Source of the DNA: a virus
Length of the DNA stretch: 26,456 bases
Virus record (IMG/VR): IMGVR_UViG_3300028557_001125
Coordinates: 1-26,456 of that record
Strand: one strand, 5' to 3'
Shown: piece after piece, positions 1-7,317 of the stretch
Numbering within the stretch: position 1 is the first letter of the stretch
How the letters are laid out: each line of letters begins with the position of its first letter
Made by a program: the position numbers and the translations under genes
Notes under the pieces: generated by a model
The model's database searches: none
The model's input: only the letters and a program-made list of their open reading frames with translations
What the model was told of the DNA's origin: nothing

Positions 1-1
1 T

Positions 2-1978
2 GTAAAAGATTATCTAGTTAAACAATATCGTCATGTGGCATCTATTGCAACCTTCTTATCGTTTAAGGATAAGGGTGTTGTTCGTGATGTTGCTAGGGTA
101 CTTAACATACCGCTAACAGATGTAAATAAAGTTCTAAAAACTATTGATACATGGGATGAGTATTGCACATCAAAAACAACTGTATGGTTTAGAGAAAAAT
201 ATCCAGAAGTTGAAGTCTATGGAGAACAGTTGCGTGGAAGAATTAGGGGAACTGGAATTCACGCTGCTGGTGTGGTTACTAGCAAAGAGCCAATATTCAG
301 ACATGCTCCACTAGAAACAAGGTCATCAACTGGTTCTGATGAGCGCATCCCAGTTGTTGGAATTGATATGCAAGAGGCTGAAAAGATTGGCTTAATTAAA
401 ATTGATGCGCTTGGACTAAAGACACTAAGCGTAATGAAAGACTGTATTGATATTATAAAAGAGCGAGAAGGAACCAAGATAGATGTTTTGTCTATAGATA
501 TGAATGATAAAAATGTTTATGACATGTTATCTGATGGATATACAAAAGGTGTGTTTCAGTGTGAAGCAGCGCCGTATACAAATCTACTTGTTAAGATGCG
601 TGTAAAGAATCTGGCAGAACTTGCTGCTTCTAATGCGCTTGTTCGTCCAGGGGCTATGAATACTATTGGTAAAGATTATATTATGCGTAAGCACGGTATA
701 CAAAACATTAATTATCTTCATCAGATTATGAAACCTTTTACAGAAGAAACCTATGGTTGTATTTTATATCAGGAGCAAGTTATGCAGGCCTGCGTTGAAC
801 TTGGCGGTATGACAATGGCAGAGGCAGACAAGGTTCGTAAGATTATTGGTAAGAAAAAGGATGCGAGGGAGTTTGATGAGTTTAAAGACAAATTTATTAA
901 AGGGGCTTCTAGGTATGTTGCTCCTAATGATGCCTTGGATCTTTGGCACGATTTTGAAGCACATGCGGGATATTCGTTTAACAAATCACATGCCGTTGCT
1001 TACTCTACTCTCTCGTATTGGACGGCGTGGCTCAAATACTACTACCCAATAGAGTTTATGTTTGCATTGTTGAAGAATGAAAAAGATAAAGATGCAAGAA
1101 CTGAATATCTTATTGAAGCAAAAAGAATGGGCATTAGTATTAAGTTGCCCCATATTAATGACTCAGACATTGATTTTAAGATTGAGGGTAAAGGTATTAG
1201 ATTTGGACTTAGTGCTATCAAGTTTATCTCTGATAAAATTGCAGAAAGATATATATCAGCACGACCATTTAGTTCATATCAAGATGTTGAACAGTTTACA
1301 TTTACAAAAGGTAATGGAGTAAATTCTCGTGCACTTCAAGCAATGAATTCTATAGGTGCTCTGACTTTTACAGATAACCCAGCAGATCCAGAAAAGGTTA
1401 AGGAAAATCTATACGAATATCTTAATCTTCCAGAGTTTAACATGCCAGTGCCACAACATTATTATGCTTATATAAATGATATTGAAGAGTATGAAGAAAA
1501 GGGCGCATTCGTTTTAATGGGTATGGTAAAATCAATTAAGAGATCAAAAGGTTGGTCAAGGATAGAGTTTTTAGATAAGACAGGGAGTGTGGGAATCTTT
1601 GATGAAGAAAACACGTCTATTGAGGCTGGTCGCACTTATATTATTCTTGCAAATGACAATAGGGTTGTATCTTCAATACCTGCTGATGAAATAAAGGATT
1701 CTAAAGATCCATTGATTAAGTTTTTAAATTATAAGATGCTTCCTTACAAGGATGATGAGATGTTTGTTGTTTCTTTTAAGCCAAGAACTACGAAGACTGG
1801 CAAGAAGATGGCATCCTTAACGCTGGCTGATGCTGCCAGAGAACTACACGCAGTTACAGTATTTCCAACGGCATTTCCAAAAGCATATATGAATGTTGAA
1901 GCAGGTAGTGTATATAGATTTGAGTTTGGCAAAACAAAAGACGGCACAGTAATAATGGAGGATGTAAAAAATGTTTGA
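2..1978 (+). CDS. dnaE: DNA polymerase III alpha subunit (DnaE-like), 5'-truncated by window edge
   Basis: This is the C-terminal part of a bacterial-type replicative polymerase; the reading frame is open from base 2, so the gene starts upstream and the internal GTG at 35 is not its start. The sequence shows GIHAAGVV (nt 248-271), then KIGLIKIDALGLKTL, whose Asp codon at 404-406 matches the third catalytic Asp of the DnaE palm. It continues with GVFQCEA, ALVRPGAM, YGCILYQEQVMQA, ADKVRKIIGKKK and FNKSHAVAYSTLSYW, all family landmarks of palm, fingers and helix-hairpin-helix. A C-terminal OB-fold-like part follows (about nt 1500-1970). The first two catalytic Asp residues would lie outside the window. 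The stop overlaps the next gene by 8 nt, implying translational coupling in a replication operon. Family assignment is secure; completeness of the N-terminal PHP domain cannot be judged. Confidence 0.93.
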   Translation, partial: VKDYLVKQYRHVASIATFLSFKDKGVVRDVARVLNIPLTDVNKVLKTIDTWDEYCTSKTTVWFREKYPEVEVYGEQLRGRIRGTGIHAAGVVTSKEPIFRHAPLETRSSTGSDERIPVVGIDMQEAEKIGLIKIDALGLKTLSVMKDCIDIIKEREGTKIDVLSIDMNDKNVYDMLSDGYTKGVFQCEAAPYTNLLVKMRVKNLAELAASNALVRPGAMNTIGKDYIMRKHGIQNINYLHQIMKPFTEETYGCILYQEQVMQACVELGGMTMAEADKVRKIIGKKKDAREFDEFKDKFIKGASRYVAPNDALDLWHDFEAHAGYSFNKSHAVAYSTLSYWTAWLKYYYPIEFMFALLKNEKDKDARTEYLIEAKRMGISIKLPHINDSDIDFKIEGKGIRFGLSAIKFISDKIAERYISARPFSSYQDVEQFTFTKGNGVNSRALQAMNSIGALTFTDNPADPEKVKENLYEYLNLPEFNMPVPQHYYAYINDIEEYEEKGAFVLMGMVKSIKRSKGWSRIEFLDKTGSVGIFDEENTSIEAGRTYIILANDNRVVSSIPADEIKDSKDPLIKFLNYKMLPYKDDEMFVVSFKPRTTKTGKKMASLTLADAARELHAVTVFPTAFPKAYMNVEAGSVYRFEFGKTKDGTVIMEDVKNV

Positions 1979-2288
1979 TGAGTTAGCAGAACAAATACAT
2001 AAAAATGCAGTAGAAAAAGGTTTCTGGGATAAAACCGTAGACCCTATCTTTGTAGCAAAACAAATGATGATGATTGTCTCTGAGGTGTCAGAGGCTATGG
2101 AAGCACTTCGTAAAGACATGGATCCAGATCAAATATCAGATGAGTTTGCAGATATTATTATTCGCACCCTTGATCTTTATGCTGGTATTGCAGAAGCAGG
2201 GTATGTAAAGAAATCTCTTGACTATGCTATCAAAGAAAAGATGGAAAGAAATACACATAGACCAAAGAAGCATGGGGTAAGATTCTAA
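1971..2288 (+). CDS. MazG-like nucleotide pyrophosphohydrolase
   Basis: A 105-residue all-helical protein of the MazG/dUTPase-like NTP pyrophosphohydrolase group, which hydrolyse (d)NTPs to the monophosphate with Mg2+. The metal-binding pattern is visible: SEVSEAMEAL supplies the first E-x3-E helix, and DEFADIIIRTLDL supplies the second E-x2-D helix. The length fits the short single-domain phage forms. A GGAGG ribosome-binding site at 1957-1961 precedes the ATG, which lies inside the end of the polymerase gene. It sits between dnaE and recA, so a role in nucleotide-pool sanitation or in lowering alarmone levels during replication is likely (inference). The substrate cannot be read from the sequence. 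Confidence 0.82.
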   Translation: MFDELAEQIHKNAVEKGFWDKTVDPIFVAKQMMMIVSEVSEAMEALRKDMDPDQISDEFADIIIRTLDLYAGIAEAGYVKKSLDYAIKEKMERNTHRPKKHGVRF

Positions 2289-3304
2289 TGACACTGACAA
2301 TAGAAGAAGTTCTGTCACAGTTAAATCCTAAACTAAGAAAAAGTATTCTTGTTGGAGATGAAATACCAAAGACAGAATATGCTGCTACTCCTAGTTATGG
2401 TTTGAATAGAGCATTAAATGGTGGTTTGCCATATGGCAGACAGGTTTTAATCTGGGGTAGCAAGTCTAGTGCAAAGTCTTCTCTATGCTTACAAATGATT
2501 GGCATGGCACAAAAAGAAGGTAAGGTCTGTGCTTGGATTGATGCAGAAATGTCATATGACAAAGTTTGGGCAGAAAAATTAGGAGTAGATACCTCTAAGT
2601 TAATAGTTTCACAAGCAAGAACTATTAATGAGATGGTTGATGTTGGAGTAAGTTTGATGGATGCAGGAGTTGATCTTATTGTTGTTGACTCAGTTACATC
2701 TCTACTGCCAGCAATATATTTTGAAAAAGATTCTACTGAATTGAAGCAGTTAGAAAATACAAAGCAAATTGGTGCAGAGTCTAGAGACTTTAGCAATGCT
2801 TGGAAAATGATTAACTATGCAAACAACAAGGTAAAGCCAACATTGTTTGTTTTGATTAGTCAATCTCGTAATAATATTAATGCAATGTATACAAGCCAAC
2901 AGCCAACTGGCGGTCAGGCTACAAAATTTTATTCGTCTACAATCATTAAATTGTTTTCGTCTGAATCAGATAATCAAGCCATAAAAGGAAAAATACATGT
3001 TGGAGATAAGATCATTGAAGAAAAAATTGGTCGCAAGGTTAGATGGGATTTACAGTTTTCTAAAACTTCACCCTCTTTTCAAAGCGGAGAGTATGATTTC
3101 TATTTTAGGGGTGACAGCCTTGGCATTGATTTTATTGGTGACCTTGTTGACACTGCTGAATTGGCTGGACACATAAACAGAACTGGGGCCTGGTATCAAC
3201 TAGATGATGGCACAAAGGTTCAAGGTCGTGATGGACTTATCGCTAGAGTTAGAGAAGACTTAGATTTACAGGAAGCATTAAAGGCCAAACTAAATAATGT
3301 CTGA
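2288..3304 (+). CDS. recA: RecA-like recombinase
   Basis: A 338-residue ATPase of the RecA family that would form filaments on single-stranded DNA and drive strand exchange during phage recombination and repair. Visible motifs: a P-loop-like stretch GSKSSAKSS at residues 57-65, the catalytic-Glu motif AWIDAEMSYD (Glu87), Walker B LIVVDS (Asp134), the ISQSRNN switch motif (191-197) and TGGQATKFYSS (207-217), matching the TGGxALKFYxS block of cellular RecA. The P-loop is unusual: where RecA has GPESSGKT, the invariant Gly before Lys is Ala62. The C-terminal region is shorter than that of E. coli RecA. The start ATG shares an A with the preceding TAA. RecA-like rather than UvsX- or Sak-like because of the TGG/KFYxS block. 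Confidence 0.9.
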   Translation: MTLTIEEVLSQLNPKLRKSILVGDEIPKTEYAATPSYGLNRALNGGLPYGRQVLIWGSKSSAKSSLCLQMIGMAQKEGKVCAWIDAEMSYDKVWAEKLGVDTSKLIVSQARTINEMVDVGVSLMDAGVDLIVVDSVTSLLPAIYFEKDSTELKQLENTKQIGAESRDFSNAWKMINYANNKVKPTLFVLISQSRNNINAMYTSQQPTGGQATKFYSSTIIKLFSSESDNQAIKGKIHVGDKIIEEKIGRKVRWDLQFSKTSPSFQSGEYDFYFRGDSLGIDFIGDLVDTAELAGHINRTGAWYQLDDGTKVQGRDGLIARVREDLDLQEALKAKLNNV

Positions 3305-3482
3305 TGTTAAATTTAAGGTTTTTGAAGGAAAGTTTCCTTGTCATACCTGTAAAGAAGAAGTTACATCTTTAAGGCTTTGGCTTGAGACTACAGATCTTAC
3401 ATGGATGTGTAGTAAGAAACATGTATCTAGGGCAGCACTAATTAAAACAAAGAAGGATTATGAGCGAGAAGAACGAGAGTAA
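3297..3482 (+). CDS. Small zinc-finger-like protein
   Basis: A 61-residue protein with Cys15-x2-Cys18 (FPCHTC) and Cys38-x3-His42 (MCSKKH), a plausible single zinc site, followed by a basic and acidic helical tail ending EREERE. The start overlaps the end of recA by 8 nt, and the stop lies inside the next gene, so it belongs to the recombination operon. The two halves of the site are about 20 residues apart and joined by a predicted beta hairpin (RLWLETTDLTW), as in zinc ribbons. Its place between a recombinase and a putative resolvase suggests a nucleic-acid or protein-contact role, but no function can be assigned. Confidence 0.7.
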   Translation: MSDVKFKVFEGKFPCHTCKEEVTSLRLWLETTDLTWMCSKKHVSRAALIKTKKDYEREERE

Positions 3483-3765
3483 AAGAATAGGTGCCAAACA
3501 GCACAAAAATTCTGGTCGCAATAACCAGAAGGGTGATGCAACCTGGAGAAATTTTGTTATTGATTTTAAAGAAACATCTAAGTCTTTTACTCTAAATCAA
3601 GATGTTTGGGCAAAGGCTGTTACTGATTCAATAAAAGCGGGTACTGATAAATCTCCAGCCATAGTAGTTATATTAGGAGAGGGTAATAAAAAGACTAGGC
3701 TTGCAGTTATAGAATTTGAACTACTAGATCAATTAACATGGGAGGCTAAAAATGAAGGAATCTGA
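3460..3765 (+). CDS. Putative PD-(D/E)XK (Hjc-like) resolvase or nuclease
   Basis: A 101-residue basic protein. The N-terminal part (GAKQHKNSGRNNQKGDATW) followed by FVIDFKETSKSF resembles the compact Holliday-junction resolvases of the Hjc type and phage relatives: an S/G-rich loop, Asp26, then the D-x-K pair Asp35/Lys37 in a beta strand, and a Ser/Lys turn. The rest is a helix and two strands (PAIVVILGEG, RLAVIEFELL), consistent with the core fold. The early Glu of archaeal Hjc is not obvious. ATG at 3460 has AGAAGGA upstream and overlaps the previous gene. Context after recA supports a recombination role. The assignment is by motif and gene order only, so nuclease activity remains inference. 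Confidence 0.5.
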   Translation: MSEKNESKRIGAKQHKNSGRNNQKGDATWRNFVIDFKETSKSFTLNQDVWAKAVTDSIKAGTDKSPAIVVILGEGNKKTRLAVIEFELLDQLTWEAKNEGI

Positions 3766-4066
3766 AAGTGGACAAACAACACTACAAATGATTAATGGGT
3801 TATCTGAGATAGCCACTTATATGGAAGATGAAGAATTAACTACCGCTTTAACAATGATTGCTAAGTTAATTATAAAGCCAGACATTCCACCACAGGTGGC
3901 AAGTCTTGAAATTGTTAGGCTTCAGGCTATTGCAGCAAAGATGGCATTTAGGGCTACTTGGATGACAAATGTTGACAAGACAGACAGAGGCAAGAAAAAC
4001 ATTTATTACACTGCAGCAGAGTCAATCAACGACTTGGTTTCAGCGCTCAAATACATAATGCGTTAA
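3752..4066 (+). CDS. Conserved phage protein of unknown function
   Basis: A 104-residue, mostly helical protein with no catalytic motif I recognise. Two amphipathic helical stretches (about residues 8-45 and 47-70) enclose a PDIPPQ turn, followed by MAFRATWMTN and a C-terminal helix ending ALKYIMR. GGGAGG at 3739-3744 is a strong ribosome-binding site, and the ATG overlaps the preceding stop. It closes the first run of overlapping genes: a new promoter lies directly downstream at 4071. It is a genuine coding sequence by overlap, ribosome-binding site and lack of alternatives, but function is unknown; position suggests a partner of the recombination proteins. Confidence 0.65.
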   Translation: MKESESGQTTLQMINGLSEIATYMEDEELTTALTMIAKLIIKPDIPPQVASLEIVRLQAIAAKMAFRATWMTNVDKTDRGKKNIYYTAAESINDLVSALKYIMR

Positions 4067-4067
4067 C

Positions 4068-4076
4068 TGATATAAT
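4068..4076 (+). promoter_or_regulatory. Extended -10 promoter before the Cas4-like gene
   Basis: TGATATAAT lies in the 26-nt gap between genes. The extended TG and perfect -10 are seen directly; no good -35 is present. The predicted start near 4083 leaves a leader of about 10 nt containing AAGGATG before the ATG at 4093. Confidence 0.6.
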
Positions 4077-4092
4077 AGATAAAAAGGATGAT

Positions 4093-4926
4093 ATGACTAA
4101 AAACTTGCTGAAAAATATAATGATAAGGCCTGAAGATAGACCGCAGATTATTGACACAAAGGCCTTGATAGAAAAGATTAATTCTGGATACGTTGCAAAG
4201 CGTGGTCCGAAACATACTCAAAAGAAAACTTTTGCTCCATCTACTTTGGTTTGGGGTCATGGAGAATGTCCAAGATATTGGTATTTTGCTTTTGAGGGGA
4301 ACATATTTGAAGATAATAACACGCCATATGGTGTAGCAAATATGACCAGTGGAACACTTTCTCATGACAGAATTCAACAGGCAATGATGGATTCTGGGGT
4401 AGCAAAAAAGTTTATTGATGAAAAGGTTCTTGAAGAAACTGGAAAAGAAGTAGAGACTACAGAGTTTAAAGTTACTCACTCTGATCCACCAATCTTTGGA
4501 TGGGGAGACGCTATTCTTAATTGGGAAGAGGAAGAAATTATTGCTGAAATCAAGACAATGCAACATGATGCCTTTGAACATTTTAGAGTAAAAGGTGAGC
4601 CAAAAACTGGACACCTTATGCAGTTATTGATATATATGAAAATATTAAAAAGGGCTAAGGGTGTTCTGATTTATGAAAACAAGAACAATCATGAACTTGT
4701 TGTATTTCCTATAGAGGTAACAGATCTTTATAGACAATGGATTGAAAATACATTTGAGTGGATGCGTGTTGTTCGTCAAGCGTGGAAAGATAAGACTTTA
4801 CCACAAAAAAATTACAGGGCTAACTCTAAGATATGTAAGGGTTGTCCAGTAAAGGCTATTTGCGCTACTGCAGAGCCAGGAGTTATTAAAATAAAATCTA
4901 TGGAGGGGCTGAGTGAAACTGTGTGA
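4093..4926 (+). CDS. Cas4/RecB-like PD-(D/E)XK nuclease with iron-sulfur cysteines
   Basis: A 277-residue protein with the full Cas4-type layout. Cys59 (GECPRYWYF) is the lone N-terminal cysteine. His91 (SGTLSHDRI), Asp139 (GWGDAIL), Glu152 and Lys154 (IIAEIKTM) and Gln177 (HLMQLLIYM) form the PD-(D/E)XK active site and QxxxY-like motif. Cys248, Cys251 and Cys257 (CKGCPVKAIC) complete a probable [4Fe-4S] site. Proteins of this family resect single-stranded ends; no cas1/cas2 or CRISPR array is near, so a recombination role is far more likely than spacer acquisition. It has its own promoter at 4068-4076. The last 14 nt overlap the next gene. Biochemical polarity cannot be inferred. Confidence 0.85.
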   Translation: MTKNLLKNIMIRPEDRPQIIDTKALIEKINSGYVAKRGPKHTQKKTFAPSTLVWGHGECPRYWYFAFEGNIFEDNNTPYGVANMTSGTLSHDRIQQAMMDSGVAKKFIDEKVLEETGKEVETTEFKVTHSDPPIFGWGDAILNWEEEEIIAEIKTMQHDAFEHFRVKGEPKTGHLMQLLIYMKILKRAKGVLIYENKNNHELVVFPIEVTDLYRQWIENTFEWMRVVRQAWKDKTLPQKNYRANSKICKGCPVKAICATAEPGVIKIKSMEGLSETV

Positions 4927-5203
4927 AAGATGCGATAAGCGCTTTCAGCCAAAGGTAACTTATCAAATATATTGTAGTACAGAGTGCAGAGACTCTGCTA
5001 CAAAAGATAAGATTGCCGAAAGGTACAATGTTTCTCGCAGGCAAAAAAGAATAGGCAAGATTCGTAGATGTCTTGGTGGTTGTGGAGTACAACTATCAAT
5101 ATACAACGACTCTGGATTCTGTTCTAATTGCAACGTAAGCCAAAAGGCAGTAGAAAAAATGATAAAAGAACTTAAAGGAATAATTGATTATGAGCAAGAC
5201 TAG
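4913..5203 (+). CDS. Double zinc-ribbon small protein
   Basis: A 96-residue protein with two cysteine sets: Cys4/Cys7/Cys21/Cys25 (CERC and YCSTEC) and Cys53/Cys57/Cys70/Cys73 (CLGGC and CSNC), separated by a very basic linker (SRRQKRIGKIRR). Two treble-clef or zinc-ribbon sites with a basic middle point to nucleic-acid binding, though the target is unknown. It starts with GTG at 4913 behind GGAGGGG (4903-4909), overlapping the Cas4-like gene, and its end overlaps the RuvC-like gene, so the three are probably translated together. Comparable small YCSxECR proteins are frequent in phages. Confidence 0.72.
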   Translation: MKLCERCDKRFQPKVTYQIYCSTECRDSATKDKIAERYNVSRRQKRIGKIRRCLGGCGVQLSIYNDSGFCSNCNVSQKAVEKMIKELKGIIDYEQD

Positions 5204-5753
5204 TCAACCAGCAAATATTTGTGCTATTGATGCCAGTACTAATAGTCTTGCCTTTGCATTTTATACAAACAAAACCATAACTGGATTTGGAAAAATAAAC
5301 TTTGAAGGTGCAAACATATATCAAAAAGTAATAGATGCTACTGCTAAGACTAAGGCATTGTTTGATCATTATAATATGATTAATGCTATTGTTATTGAGC
5401 ATACCGTTTTTATGAATTCTCCTAAAACTCAGGCAGACCTTGCATTAGTTCAAGGTGGGATAATAGGTGGGGCAGGAATTTCTGGTATAAAAAAAATAGC
5501 AAGTGTTTCTCCAGTAGAATGGCAAAATTTTTTAGGAAATAAAAGACTTACAAAAGAAGAGCAATTACAATTAAGATCTCTTAATCCTGGCAAATCATTG
5601 TCATGGTATAAATCATATGAGCGTGATTTTAGAAAACGTAGAACAATTAAACTACTAGAAATAGCATATGATAAAAAAATAGAGGATTATGATGTGGCAG
5701 ATGCCGCTGGAATAGGACATTGGGCCTGCAATACCCATAAAGAAATATTTTAA
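5190..5753 (+). CDS. RuvC-fold (RNase H-like) resolvase
   Basis: A 187-residue protein with the RNase H-like arrangement of RuvC: Asp14 in the first strand (CAIDASTNSLAFAF), Glu70 at the end of a later strand (AIVIEHTVF), and Asp168/Asp171 in a C-terminal helix (YDVADAAGIGHW). This triad cleaves four-way or branched DNA in cellular RuvC and in phage relatives. A basic stretch (YERDFRKRRTIK) could contact DNA. I prefer the ATG at 5190 over the TTG at 5184 because AAGGA at 5175-5179 is about 10 nt away. The gene overlaps the zinc-ribbon gene. With the Hjc-like protein at 3460, the phage would carry two different resolvase folds. Confidence 0.75.
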   Translation: MSKTSQPANICAIDASTNSLAFAFYTNKTITGFGKINFEGANIYQKVIDATAKTKALFDHYNMINAIVIEHTVFMNSPKTQADLALVQGGIIGGAGISGIKKIASVSPVEWQNFLGNKRLTKEEQLQLRSLNPGKSLSWYKSYERDFRKRRTIKLLEIAYDKKIEDYDVADAAGIGHWACNTHKEIF

Positions 5754-5774
5754 TGTTACCAAGACTATATATAT

Positions 5775-5782
5775 GGTATAAT
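5775..5782 (+). promoter_or_regulatory. Extended -10 promoter, leaderless HNH gene
   Basis: GGTATAAT preceded by T at 5774 gives TGGTATAAT. The -10 hexamer (5777-5782) ends 6 nt before the ATG at 5789, so the expected start point is the A of the start codon. No clear -35 is seen. Confidence 0.65.
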
Positions 5783-5788
5783 GGTGCC

Positions 5789-6391
5789 ATGAGAATAAAA
5801 CTTGAAGATCCACCAATAGGCAAGGTATTTGGAGATCTTACAGTACATAAGGTATATTCTATAAAAGATACTTACGGCTATATTATTAGGGTTGTAGATC
5901 TTATTTGTAAATGTGGCTCTATTGTAAAGAAAAAAAGGCTTGGTCATTTATATGGTACCCCTAAAAAATCTGGAATTAAAAGTTGTAATGAATGCGGTTT
6001 TATTAATCGTGGCAAAAGTAATAGAATCTATACAGATAGTCAAGCAAAAAATGCTGTTTACGGTAGGTATAAAAGTAGCGCAAAACAAAGAAACATAGAA
6101 TGGGATATTTCCAAAGAAGATTTTTTTTTAAAAATATCTTTACCATGTGTTTATTGTGATAACAAAGAAACATCTTTTTTTACTGCTCCAAAATCTTCTC
6201 CATGGTCAAAATCTTTTAAATTTACTGGGTTAGATAGAGTTGATAATGCTTTGGGATATACTATAAAAAATGTTCAGCCATGTTGTAAGTGGTGTAATTA
6301 TGCAAAAAGCGATAGAGATGAAAAAGATTTTGAAAACTGGATATTGCGTGTAGCAAATAAAATTAATAGTACAAGGATTGACAGGGAGTAA
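5789..6391 (+). CDS. HNH homing-type endonuclease
   Basis: A 200-residue protein in two parts. Residues 8-75 carry a GKVFGDLTV start and a zinc ribbon (C40/C42 and C66/C69), a module often seen at the front of phage HNH or AP2 proteins. Residues 88-180 hold the nuclease: a YKSSAKQRNIEW helix, CVYC (120-123), the core FTGLDRVDNALGYTIKNVQP (Asp149, Asp152, Asn153, Asn161) and CCKWCN (165-170). Such enzymes nick or cut DNA and often spread as homing genes. It has its own leaderless-type promoter and sits as a separate cassette between the resolvase and the small regulator. The coding DNA is especially A/T-rich, with a run of nine or more T near 6121. A longer start at 5753 would include the promoter and is rejected. 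Confidence 0.85.
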   Translation: MRIKLEDPPIGKVFGDLTVHKVYSIKDTYGYIIRVVDLICKCGSIVKKKRLGHLYGTPKKSGIKSCNECGFINRGKSNRIYTDSQAKNAVYGRYKSSAKQRNIEWDISKEDFFLKISLPCVYCDNKETSFFTAPKSSPWSKSFKFTGLDRVDNALGYTIKNVQPCCKWCNYAKSDRDEKDFENWILRVANKINSTRIDRE

Positions 6392-6393
6392 TC

Positions 6394-6549
6394 ATGGGTG
6401 CTAGAATGTATCAAAATGAATTATGGCTTAAGAAGAGGTATCACATGGACAAAAAAAGTCCAGAAGAGATAGCAAAAGAATGCGGTGTAAGCATAGAAAC
6501 AATCTATGTTTACCTTGCAAAATTTAAACTAAGGAATTCAAGACGATGA
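6394..6549 (+). CDS. Small helix-turn-helix protein (51 residues)
   Basis: A 51-residue gene that fills the gap after the HNH gene: ATG at 6394, with GGGAG at 6384-6388, and TGA at 6547-6549 overlapping the next ATG. The sequence reads as a basic helix (ELWLKKRY) followed by SPEEIAKECGVSIETIYVYL, a standard helix-turn-helix with A, G and I/V at the expected turn positions, and a basic tail (FKLRNSRR). It lies just upstream of DUF3310 and the terminase genes. A small DNA-binding or terminase-accessory role is plausible, but it could also be a leftover DNA-binding module related to homing endonucleases. Its reality is supported by tight spacing on both sides. Confidence 0.65.
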   Translation: MGARMYQNELWLKKRYHMDKKSPEEIAKECGVSIETIYVYLAKFKLRNSRR

Positions 6550-6791
6550 ATAATAAGTTTAATATTACAGTAGACCAGGTAAATCATCCTGCACACTATA
6601 CAACAGATCCATCTGGTGTTGAGTGTATTCAGATAACTAGGCATAGAAACTTTAACATTGGAAATGCAATAAAATATCTTTGGAGAGCAGGAATTAAAGA
6701 TGAAGCCAAACACATTGAAGATTTAAAGAAAGCAATATTTTATATTCAGGATGAAATCAATAGACTAGAGGGAAAATATGTCAGACACTGA
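6546..6791 (+). CDS. DUF3310 family protein
   Basis: An 81-residue protein matching the DUF3310 pattern found in many phages: VNHPAHYT, GVECIQIT, then FNIGNAIKYLWRAGIKDE and a DLKKAIFYIQDEI helix. The biochemical function of this family is not established; some members are labelled nucleotide kinase-like without good support. The gene overlaps its neighbours at both ends (ATGA with the helix-turn-helix gene; its last 14 nt with the next gene), so it is part of the pre-terminase operon. Confidence 0.85.
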   Translation: MNNKFNITVDQVNHPAHYTTDPSGVECIQITRHRNFNIGNAIKYLWRAGIKDEAKHIEDLKKAIFYIQDEINRLEGKYVRH

Positions 6792-7317
6792 AATTGAATT
6801 AGTTAAACATCTTGATGAAGTGAATAAGGTTGTTGAAGAATATCTAAAGGGTCATGATCCGACTAAGATATCTAAAGATCTTGCTATTCCAAGAACTCGT
6901 GTAGTAGCACATCTAAATGAGTGGAAAACTATGGCGTCTGCAAACGATGCTATTCGTGCTCGTGCAAAAGATGCACTGGTCGCAGCAGATGCACATTACA
7001 CAAGACTAATACAGCAGGCCTATGAAGTTATTGATGATGCAACAACTACAGCAAACCTGACTGCTAAAACTGGTGCAATTAAACTTGTAATGGATATTGA
7101 GGCAAGAAGAATTGATATGCTACAGAAGGCTGGTTTGCTAGAAAATAAAGAATTAGCAGAAGAGATAGTTGAAATTGAAAAGAGACAAGAAGTTCTTGTT
7201 GGCATTCTTCGTGATATCGCTTCTGAGCATCCAGAGGTTCGTGACTTAATAATGCAAAGATTATCTGCAATTGCCAAAAATGGGGAAGTGATTACAGTTG
7301 TCCACCAAGTTCAATGA
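6778..7317 (+). CDS. terS: Putative terminase small subunit
   Basis: A 179-residue protein with an N-terminal helix-turn-helix (DPTKISKDLAIPRTRVVAHL, residues 27-46) followed by long helices rich in Ala, Glu and Lys, the usual organisation of small terminase subunits: DNA recognition, oligomerisation helices, and a C-terminal part contacting the large subunit. It directly precedes and overlaps the large subunit gene, which is the main support. The helix-turn-helix would bind the packaging site in the concatemer. Start ATG at 6778 follows GAGGGAAA. Assignment rests on context and architecture, not on a strong sequence signature. Confidence 0.65.
   Translation: MSDTEIELVKHLDEVNKVVEEYLKGHDPTKISKDLAIPRTRVVAHLNEWKTMASANDAIRARAKDALVAADAHYTRLIQQAYEVIDDATTTANLTAKTGAIKLVMDIEARRIDMLQKAGLLENKELAEEIVEIEKRQEVLVGILRDIASEHPEVRDLIMQRLSAIAKNGEVITVVHQVQ

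Noticed and set aside
4063-4614. 183-residue minus-strand open frame
   Set aside because: It lies opposite the well-supported Cas4-like gene, is rich in Cys, Phe and Ser as antisense frames of AT-rich genes are, and has no family pattern.
4093-4926. CRISPR system because of the Cas4-like nuclease
   Set aside because: No repeat array, cas1, cas2 or effector is visible in the window; phage Cas4-like nucleases are common without CRISPR.
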